Shown in pieces: positions 37,501 to 45,978 of a stretch of DNA of 64,000 nt. The notes under the pieces were generated by a model. It saw nothing but the letters and a program-made list of their open reading frames with translations, made no database searches and had not been told where the DNA came from. A program made the translations under genes and the position numbers. The stretch comes from Bromus sterilis (taxonomy: Eukaryota > Streptophyta > Magnoliopsida > Poales > Poaceae): positions 376,991,016 through 377,055,015 of the forward strand of contig OX465597.1 in the NCBI GenBank assembly GCA_950022295.1, written 5' to 3'. Position 1 is the stretch's first letter, and each line of letters opens with the position of its first letter.

Positions 37501-37767
37501 AGAAACCCAGCAGCCTCGAAACCAAAACCAGCCCCAGTAAACGTACGACAGGAGGAACCCACTCACCAATCAAAGAGCCCGCCAAATCCCGCAGGCACTC
37601 GCACTCATCCTTCTCGACCTGGAGAAAGTGCTCCTCCACCCGCCGCAATCGCTCGAGTTCGCCATGCTGCGCCTGCAGCTCCTTTTCCTTGGACTCCAGG
37701 GCAGCCCGAAGCTCAACAAGTTCCTTCTTTGCAGCCTCCACCCGCTTTTCAGCACCCTTCTTACGAC
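34553..37767 (-). pseudogene. Antisense split gene of the Tat-type element
   Basis: At least four exon-like segments read on the minus strand. (a) 37767-37567, a coiled coil (RKKGAEKRVEAAKKELVEL..). (b) 37479 to about 37058, alanine-rich helical sequence (VLRGAVDAVSGAVVAVGDVYAR, LLKLLHEHMFP). (c) 36912-36871 plus 35220-35049, interrupted by a solo LTR (SRAWNLLKED / AREGAYESVCLRLKEDEREI). (d) About 34980-34553, ending HWPGMDIMLAARGPPGG. Splice sites fit: GGTGAGT donor at 37566 and CCCAG acceptor at 37480 (87-bp intron), TAG acceptor before 36912, GGTGAGT donor at 35048. Antisense additional ORFs are known in Tat-lineage elements; the product's function is unknown. Exon (d) needs a frameshift, so this copy is damaged. 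Confidence 0.55.
35221..36865 (-). repeat. Solo LTR of the Athila-type family
   Basis: 1645 bases from TGATGGCACGAG to ..GGACGTATCA on the plus strand, flanked by the perfect duplication GCGTC (35216-35220 and 36866-36870). No internal sequence remains, as expected after recombination between the two LTRs of a full element. It lies within exon (c) of the antisense gene. TATATATTC on the minus strand near 36490 is its promoter. Confidence 0.92.
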
Positions 37768-38003
37768 CTACGGAGAAAAACATCAGTCAGCCAAAATCAA
37801 CCAGCAAAAGAAGCAAGAACCAAGAATAAGACCGCCGCTTCAACCACATCCAGCCCCGCCGAATAGCGTATTCCAGCCCCCCACCCCCACACACACAAAC
37901 ACACAATCCCCAATCTGATGACCAGCCTCCGGCCACTGATGAGCCAACTCCGTCCTCTTCGTCCACGGCGCCAAGTCATCCACTCGGATCGAAGGGAAAG
38001 CCC

Positions 38004-39149
38004 ATGACGGATATCGACAGTTCCCCTCCGGCGCAAAGACGTCGCTTGGAAGAAATCAGCGACAATACCCTTACAACCGTGGTCTCCAACAACATTAGAG
38101 CGGACATATTGAGCGTCACAAGGTTTGCATCATGTGGCCCGAGGGTTATGCGCCTCGTCCTAGGTCGAATTAAGGAGATGAAGTCTGTGCTCGGGCTTCC
38201 CTACGTAATGGACCAAGCAGTACATTATCAGTACAGGGCATCGGAGTAGGAACAGCCGCTGAGCGACAAGTGCACCATCACCCTCTTGATAACACTCCTT
38301 TTCTAATGACGATTCTCTCCCTCCCTCAGGTATGAGATCTCACATACGTGTACGTCTTTTTTTACATAATTTCATTTCTCTCAGCCTGTCAAGTATTTTG
38401 ACGGTCCAAATTGCACTACAGGCTTGGGTTGGTGCGAATGGCGACTGGCTGGCCTTGATCCTAGGTAACGGAGGCATCCAGTTGCACAACGTGTACACTG
38501 GATTGATAGTTGATGTGCCTCCATTCACATCTCTTGGGGTTCATTACGCTGGGGATGACCGTCAATGATGTTTCTACTATGATCTCATAGAACTTCGGTT
38601 GGTGAAGATAGCCATTGTAAATCCACCAGGTGTAATTCCCTATCATGGGACCGAAAACTACGATCTCATCGCCGTGTTCGACAAGAGGATTTCCATCACC
38701 GGACGGAGCAAGGATGACAACACCAGATTAACATGGTACATGCTCGGCACAACCCATCTCAGTCCATGTGATTTTGTATATGCCGTTTACAATAGGGCCG
38801 GTACTACGCCGTGACGAACCGTGGTACTTGTTACATGTGGGATCCAACAGATGGAGGTAATTAAAAAGTCATTTACATATATGTTATTCAATTCGCTTCG
38901 TTGTTGGTTCCATTCTGCAGTTCATTAGATATTGCATCGTTTTGGATTGCAGGTTCGATGCAGCCCCCACTTTTAATTCGAGCGGCCCGTCAATTTGAGG
39001 ATTATGACGACCGGATGATCAATTGGTTTAATTCGAATGAGGAATGGTACCTCGTTCCTGTTAATCCCCATGACCATGCCTACTACTTTCAACACACATT
39101 GCTACTTGTTCGGGTTGCTGTAGAAGTCGTCAATCACAAATGTTTATGA
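38004..39149 (+). pseudogene. F-box/DUF295-like gene, broken, CACTA cargo
   Basis: Exon 1 (38004-38204) starts MTDIDSSPPAQRRRLEEISDN, a weak F-box-like helix pair. A phase-0 intron (GTAATG..ACTACAG) leads to exon 2 (38422-38856): WVGANGDWLALILGNGGIQLHNVYTG, then TENYDLIAVFDKRISI and, after a one-base frameshift near 38803, VYNRGRYYAVTNRGTCYMWDP. The VY..G.YYAV..G...MWD pattern is the hallmark of plant DUF295/KIB-type beta-propeller-like domains. Exon 3 (38953-39149) follows a GGTAATT..TTGCAG intron. TGA at 38566-38568 and the frameshift inactivate it. F-box/DUF295 proteins are usually substrate adaptors of ubiquitin ligases. It was probably captured from a host gene. Confidence 0.55.
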
Positions 39150-39214
39150 AATAGATTTGTAAATGCCCGTTTGGGATAGTCCTATTCTTTTCCCGTCCGT
39201 CCCTAGCTACTTCA

Positions 39215-40858
39215 CGAAGACATCACGTTATTTCTAAATCATTTATACCCCAAACTTTTTATGTGTTCGACGCTAATCATTCACACCAATATCCTGAAAT
39301 TTCAAACGTTTTCGACTTCATTTGACAATTTTTACGCATTAAATGAATTATTTTTTATCAAAATGGCCCTACATTGAAAATCAATTCAAACGGCCTCTAA
39401 AAAGGATGAGACTTGGCATGGTGTCGTTATTTTACATACATGGTGGTTGGTAAAAATTGGAGAGGATTAGCATCAAAATTAGATATGCTTTGTGTTCAAA
39501 CTAGGACATTCCTTTCTAAGTACCGGGGTTTCAATCGGAATCAACCAAATTACAAAGACATCACGTTATTTTTAAATCTGTTAAACCCCAAACTTTTTAT
39601 GTGTTAAACACTAATCACTCACACAAAGATACTGAAATTTCAAACGTTTCTGACTTCATTTCACAATTTAAACATATTAAATGATTTATTTTTTATCAAA
39701 ATGGCCCTACATTGAAAATCAATTCAAACGGCCTCTAAATAGAATGAGACATGGCATGGTGTCGTTATTTTACATACATGGTGTCTGGTAAAAATTTTAG
39801 AGGATTATCATCAAAATTAGATACGCTTCGTGTACAAACTAGACCATTCCTTTCTAAGTACCCGGGATTCAATTGGAATCAACCAAATTACAAAGACATC
39901 ACATTATTTCTAAATCATTTAATCCCCAAACTTTTTATGTGATCAATGCTAATCATTCACACCAAGATCCTGAAATTTCAAACGTTTCCGACTTTATTTG
40001 ACAATTTTTACGCAGTAAATGATTTATTTTTTATCAAAATGTCCGTACATTGAAAATCAATACAAACAATCTCAAAATAGGATGAGACTTGGCATGGTGT
40101 CGTTATTTTACATGCATGGTGGCTGCTAAAAATTTGAGAGGATTATCATCAAAATTAGATACGCTTCGTGTACAAACTAGAGCATTCCTTTCCAACTACC
40201 GGGGATTCAATTGGAATCAACCAAATTACAAAGACATCACATTATATCTAAATCATTTAAACCCCAAACTTTTTATGTGTTCAACGCTAATCATTCACAC
40301 CAAGATCCTGAAATTTCAAACGTTTCCGACTTCATTTGACAATTTTTACGCAATAACTGATTTATTTTTTATCAAAATGACCCTACATTGTAAATCAATT
40401 CAAACGACCTCAAAATAGGACGAGACTTGCCATGGTGTCGTTATTTTACATACATGGTAGCTGGTAAAATTTTGAGAGGATTATCATCAAAATTAGATAC
40501 GCTTCGTGTACAAACTAGAACATTACTTTCCAAGTACCGGGGATTCAATTGGAATAAACCAAATTACAAAGACATCACATTATTTTTAAATCTTTTAAAC
40601 CCCAAACTTTTTATGTGTTCAATACTAATCATTCACATGAAGATCACGAAATTTCAAACGTTTCTGACTTCATTTGACAATTTAAATGCATTAAATGATT
40701 TATTTTTTGATCAAAATGACCTTACATTGAAAATCAATTCAAACGGTCTCTAAATAGGATGGGACTTGGCATGGTGTCATTATTTTACATACATGGTGCC
40801 TGGTGAAAATTTGTGCGGATTATCATCAAAATTAGATACGCTTTGTGTACAAAATGTA
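39215..40858 (+). repeat. 338-bp tandem array, about 4.9 units, in the CACTA
   Basis: The ACTTGGCATGGTGTCGTTATT landmark (or its variants) repeats at exactly 338-base spacing (about 39413, 39751, 40089, 40427, 40765). Units are about 90% alike and A/T-rich. Every unit has an open frame of 63-109 codons (..GKNLRGLSSKLDTLRVQTR..) without known domain; these start at non-ATG codons and I treat them as noncoding. Confidence 0.9.
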
Positions 40859-40897
40859 TTAATTGAATGATGGTCAAATAATGAAAAATTCTGTTGA

Positions 40898-41160
40898 CCG
40901 TCTCAAAACCCTGGAGGTTATGTCGTAACCCTAGCGCACAAATATGGGCGTTGGATGTAACCGTAGCGCCAAACGATAGTTGTTGGATCTTACCGCGATC
41001 CGCGAGAAGCTGGTTATGCGACCTGATTGAACCGTCTAAAGACCCTGGAGGATATCTCGTAACCCTAGCGCATAACTATGACCGTTGGATGTAACTGTAG
41101 CGCCAAACGATAGTCGTTGGATCTTACCGCGATCCGTGAGAAGCTGGCTATGCAACCTTA
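40898..41160 (+). repeat. 134-bp direct duplication
   Basis: CCGTCTCAAAACCCTGGAGG (40898) recurs as CCGTCTAAAGACCCTGGAGG (41032). Both units continue CGTAACCCTAGCGCA, GTAGCGCCAAACGATAG and TTACCGCGATCCG. It lies between the 338-bp array and the B3-like gene. Confidence 0.85.
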
Positions 41161-41379
41161 TTGGTTGGATATTTATTCTAGTATATTACAAACAGTTTAT
41201 ATTTCATCAACGTTTGTGATCATCTGCCATGTACTGGTGGCAACCCACCGACCAAAAGTTTCTCGTATCATCTCATTCGGGTAAACAATAATGTCCGTTT
41301 GCGATAAGCATATCCCGTCAGTGCTCTCCCCCCACAAGCGAACATTTTCTCCAACAGTAGTCAAATATCTAACCTCCCC

Positions 41380-42670
41380 CCTCCACCCACCACCAAATGG
41401 TGTTGCGCATCCCCCATTTGTTGTTCAAACCTCCACTCCTCCTAGCGATGTGGCTTAGACGACGCCGGCAACTACCGCGGCGGCCAACACGGCACAGCCC
41501 TGCCGCCCCAGCCATATACCGCACGCGGCGGCCTACACGAAGCAACCTTCTTCCGTATACCGCGCATGGTAGCCTAGATTGTCTAGGCCGGCCGCCCCCC
41601 TCCCTGCTAGCCGCGCCTGTTCGGTTCACCGCTCACCCTGTTCCGGTAAGATCCCGACCGTCATCCTCATGCTCATGCCCTTACTCCTCCATCGATCATA
41701 TATGGCCCGACCACCAGACCATGTTTAGTTAGATTGGATTGCATCTATAATTTAAAGTAACTAAACTTGTACACTGTAAAATTTTGGCATGCACTGCGAT
41801 GCTCATGATTTAGTTACTTACATGGACTGTCGATGTCATGAATCTGTTCGATCGTATGTTTTTATGGTCAGGTTCTATTGTAAATTTCAGTTTCATATTA
41901 TTCATTCTTAGCTCTTTCTGATCTTTTCACGAGTCCACGGGATCGATTTGTGCATTATCCTTGTAGGCTTGTAGCATTGTTCTAATGCTTGATCTCATTA
42001 TATACTCTATGCAATTGCAGGGTAGCAATGTGCGACTCTGAGATTTACAACCGAGGTATGCACTTGGTCTGAATGGCTTATACCCCCTTACTATACAAGT
42101 GAAGGAAAATGAGTGTTTGGGTTCTAATATTTAAATCTTACTTGTAGCTCATCTTGCCAGAGGTTTAGATCCACCCTTCGAACCATTTTGCATTTGGGGA
42201 AATGAGGTGACCATGACCATGAACCAAGTCAAGAAACTTCAAAAGATTGTTAGGATAAAGAAACTGGCCACGAAAGACACCAAACTCTTTGTCTGCACAA
42301 TGAAGAAGACTTCACTCAGCTATAGAATGGTACCGATTTACCTCCCTACCATATTACCTTACACATGCACACAATTTCAATGCTGAGAAATGGTATTTAT
42401 GCCTATCTTTGTATTCAGTTTTTTCCTAAGCAGTTCACCGATGATTACCTTTCAACCCACCTGTATGGTCAAGAGGAAACAAAGGTATTTTTACAACACC
42501 CACGCTATAGTATTGAATTCTTCCTGAAGAGGTCGAAGGATGGATGGTCAATCATGAACAGGCGCTGGGCTAAAGTTGCACAAGCATTCAACTTTCTCGA
42601 AGGGTCAATTTTTTCATTCCTCTTCGACAACTTCCCAGATGTGATTCATTTGTCTATCTACCGATTATGA
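41380..42670 (+). CDS. B3-like protein gene with intact spliced frame, CACTA cargo
   Basis: A 5' exon (about 41380-41645, untranslated by my model) ends CCG|GTAAG; an acceptor GCAG at 42017-42020 follows. Coding exons are 42028-42055, 42148-42329 and 42434-42670, with GT/AG borders GGTATG..TTGTAG and GGTACC..AAGCAG. Joined they give 148 uninterrupted codons starting MCDSEIYNRAHLARG and ending DVIHLSIYRL-TGA. The C-terminal 95 residues read like a plant B3 DNA-binding fold of the REM type: KLFVCTMKKT, FTDDYLSTHL, YSIEFFLKRSKDGWSI, RWAKVAQAFNFLEGSIFSFLF (the W..F..N.L..GD..F pattern), then a closing strand. It would be a nuclear DNA-binding protein. The ATG at 42028 is the first after the leader intron. 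It could instead be an element-encoded factor. Confidence 0.55.
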
Positions 42671-43358
42671 TGTTGTACTTTGCAAAGGTTGTCATACGAT
42701 GGATTTGGTATTTCTGTATTAAGGCCTGGTGTACTATCTGCTGGTTGTACTTTGATTGCAGTAATTATGAAAATCCTGGTGACCATCATAAGCATATGAA
42801 AGATATTGTGTTATATATATATATATGAATATGATTATATTCTCAATTAAAAAATATCCTACAATATTACAGATAGATACAATGCTAATTAAACTGCAAG
42901 TGATTAGCTTCTGACACACGGTTCTCCATATAATTTCGTCATCATAGCTATGCACATCACACACATTCAATAAGAAATAAGCGTTGGAGATTTATTTATA
43001 ATTCCACACCATATTTTGTGCACAATCGTTTGTAATGTTCAGCGTACAGCACACACAGTTCGACCGAAAACAACGTTTGGGATTTCATTCTTAAACCACA
43101 TGACCATTCATGCACAAACGTTTGTTTAGGTGTGAACAAAACAAACGTGTGCTATATGTAAACTGTTTGGGATAGTATACGGAACAAAAACGTTCGATTT
43201 ATCATGCGCGTCTGTGCGGACTAGTCCATAGGGAACGGTTTCTGGCTATCATCTGGAATAGGCCCCCCCCTATCGCAATCGAGAGCAAGGCGACGATTCC
43301 GATTCCCGTAGGCGATAGTGGTCAAAAACCGTTTGGATAGCTACGACGCGCACTAATG
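42671..43358. repeat. Right subterminal region of the CACTA
   Basis: No gene. Contains AAACGTTTG-type motifs in both directions (for example ACAACGTTTGGGA, CACAAACGTTTG, AAACTGTTTGGGA), matching motifs near the left end, and a (TA)n run at about 42826-42841. These are the likely binding sites for the transposase system. Confidence 0.6.
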
Positions 43359-45064
43359 CAAGTGTGAAGTTTTAGTAGATTGAGTTCTCAATTAAACTAT
43401 TTAGTATTTTTATGCTCTAAAATCATCTCCCAATTCTTGCACGCAAACACCATTTGGAGACATTCGAGTCATGGACAGCGAGAGCTCTTGCACCTTTATG
43501 TTCATGCTTTGCTAGTTTCAATACTAGATATAGACTTTTGCTTGTTATTATCTTGGCTTGAATTTCATATCTTACTTGCTTTACTTTCAAGTTCTTATAT
43601 GTGTGTTAGCATGTCATCACAGAAATTATCTGTGTTATAATTTACCTACTTGAGGACGAGCAAGAATTAAGCTTGGGATTTTGATACGTCCCAAATGTAT
43701 ATATAATTCCTGCTTGTTCCATGCTCTTTTGGGTGACACTGCTATGTGTTTTGCTACACTTTAATACCTTTTTACACATATTAGTACTAACCTACTAACT
43801 CAGTGCACCCAGTGCCAGTTTCTGTTTGCTGATGTGTATGAATTGCAGGTTTCTACCCATATTTACAGCGGCCAAAAAATTCCAGGAAAAATATATAAAA
43901 ATCAGCACAACAAAAGCTTCACGAAGCACCGAGGGGGCAGAGGGGAGCCGCGGGCCCACCCAGGTGGCCACCTGGCACGACCCCCCTCCTGGCCGCGCCA
44001 CCAGGGCACCTGGGGGGAGGGGGCACCCCCTAGTGCCCCCCTTCAGCCTGTATTTACACCATGTTCCATAAGCCCTCGAGACGAACCTCGCATCAAAATT
44101 TTCACCTCTGTTCCACCGTCGCCTCGCTTCCAAGATCGGGAGAACTAGAAGACCTCTTCCCGGCACCCTCCCGGAGGGAGGATTGACATCTGAGAGCTTC
44201 TCCACCACCATGAGCGCTTCCCGGATGTGCCGTGAGTAGTCCCTCTTGGACCATGGGTCCATGACCAGTAGATACATGATGTCTTCTCTCCAATCTTGTG
44301 CTTCAATTATTAGCCCTAGTGAGATGCCTACATGATCAAGGCATCTATGTAATTCTTTCTGCTATTGCTATGCTGAGTTTGCTGGCATCCGATGGATTAT
44401 GAGATTATGTTCAGATTGTGATGAGTTATATATTTGGTTGTACTTTTATATTTTGTTCTTGAGTAATTCTTGCATATTCTCCATTAATTTTTATTGCTTT
44501 GGCCAAGTAGTAGATAGTAACTCCAAGAGGGAGTGTTTATGATTGATTATGGGTTCATGCCCCTCGATGTCTAGCTTGAGTGAGAGAAACATGAGACTAG
44601 GGGATGTGATGTTGCCACCAGGGAGAAAACAACGGTGCTTATAAACGCGGTTGCAAGATTTGTTTAACTTACGCAAAGTTTGTTTATGCAGTTGTCTGTT
44701 GCTTTGGGTGAAGCTCGCAACTTAATACCAGCGAGATGTTATGGATAGATATCTCAAGGTGGATGATTAGTGAGTAGATGTAGTTGGATTTCGGTCTACT
44801 TGTCTTGGCGTACTACCCATACTTTTGAGCCTCTACCTTTCTGAAAGGATCGATACGGTCAACTAGAGGGGGGGTGAATAGGTGACTAACAAATTTAAGC
44901 TTTATTAGCAAATTTTAGGGTTAGGCAGATTAAAACAATTCTCTAGATGTGAACTAGATGAAATAACCCTAGGTGGCAAGCAAGCTTAAATCGAGTATGC
45001 TAGGCAACAAATACGATAGCAAGCCAACAAGCATACAAGGTTAGAATAGCCATAATCTCACATT

Positions 45065-45978
45065 TTGTTGAGGAGTATAGGTCGCGGAATATTGATGTTT
45101 GATCCCCTCATCACTCAAAAACTCATCCATTGTATAATTCTTGAACTCGGTACCATTGTCACTTCGAATAGCCATAATCTCACATTGGTGTTGACGTTGA
45201 GCTTCTTTGGCAAATGATATAAAGGTCTCTTGAGTCTCATCTTTGGTCTTGAGAAAGAAAATCCATGTATATCTTGTATGTCGTCGACAATGACAAGGCA
45301 ATACCTCCTCCCACCCAAACTATCATAGGATGGAGGCCCAAAGAGATCCAAATGAAGGAGCTCAAGAGACCTCGTCGATGTGATGATAGTCTTTATCTTG
45401 TGTTGCTTCTCATGTTGCTTTCCATCAATGCAAGCACTACAAACACGATCTTTGGCAAAGGAAACATCGCTTAGTCCAACAATGTGCTCCCCCTTTATAA
45501 GGGATTGTAGATTTCTCAAACCGACGTGGGCTAGTCTACGGTGCCATAACCACCCCACGTCGGCCTTGGCCATTAGGCATGTTTTTAGGTGAGTGCTCTC
45601 TTTCGAGAAATCAACCACGTAAAGGTTGCCTTCAACATGCCCAACAAAGACCACTTTGAGAGTATCCGTTTTAAAGAGGGTCACATGAAATTCACTAAAA
45701 AAAGAGTCATATCCGGCACGAGCCAATTGGATAGTGGAAAGTAGATTGTAGTGAAGGGATTCGACAAGCATGACATTCTTGAGTGAAGAATCACTCGAGA
45801 TGACAAACTTCCCTAATCCCAATACCTTGCCCTTGCTATTGTCGCCAAAGGAGATGTCCGAGGATGACTTGAGCGAATCAACGAAATCCACGAGCATATC
45901 CTTGCCTCCGGCCATATGATTGGTGCAACCACTATCAATCACCCATTGTGTCCCACCGGAGGCATAATCCTGCAACAA
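45065..45978 (-). pseudogene. Protease and truncated integrase of the SIRE-like Copia
   Basis: In the same frame as Gag and separated from it only by TGA (45979-45981). The protease active site is WVIDSGCTNHM. GAG-pre-integrase follows with the HHCC zinc motif (WLWHRRLAHVGLRNLQ..CSACIDGKQ). The integrase core starts HLDLFGPPSYDSLGGRRYCLVIVDD, then a one-base frameshift, WIFFLKTKDETQE..IRSDNGTEF and ends at TYTPQQN, just before the glutamate of the D,D-35-E triad would be reached. The chain then runs into a short duplicated filler and the LTR. Reverse transcriptase and RNase H are gone. Confidence 0.85.

Larger units (their letters stand above)
21758..37880 (+). mobile_element. Tat-type Gypsy element, truncated, non-autonomous
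   Basis: A short 5' LTR (21758-22205), a PBS (22207-22225), gag (22870-24582), protease (33110-33679), a 68-bp tandem array (33830-34306) and an antisense split gene (34553-37767) follow in the order usual for Tat-lineage elements with their long 3' region. RT, RNase H and integrase are absent: only 150 bases separate the protease stop from the array. No second copy of the LTR exists in the window, so the 3' end was lost; the right boundary (37800-37900) is uncertain. Confidence 0.75.
20664..43358. mobile_element. CACTA (En/Spm-like) DNA transposon with nested insertions and gene-like cargo
   Basis: The left end starts CACTACTGCAAAGAGGGG; the right end ..GCACTAATG is the imperfect inverted copy (GCAGTAGTG expected, 7 of 9). 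A 3-bp target duplication CAA flanks it (20661-20663, 43359-43361). Removing it restores element A as compared with B (..AAGAAGACCAACTGTGAAACTTT..). Both ends carry subterminal AAACGTTTG / AAACTGTTTGGG-type motifs typical of the superfamily. Own sequence is 20664-21182 and about 37900-43358; the rest is inserted retroelements. No TNPD-type transposase is recognisable, so it is non-autonomous or has lost its transposase. Confidence 0.8.

Noticed and set aside
39413..40753. Four similar frames of 63-109 codons in the 338-bp array
   Set aside because: They start at non-ATG codons, differ in length and have no domain; they follow from the repeat.
42826..42841. (TA)n run as a possible origin or matrix site
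   Set aside because: Short simple repeat without further support.
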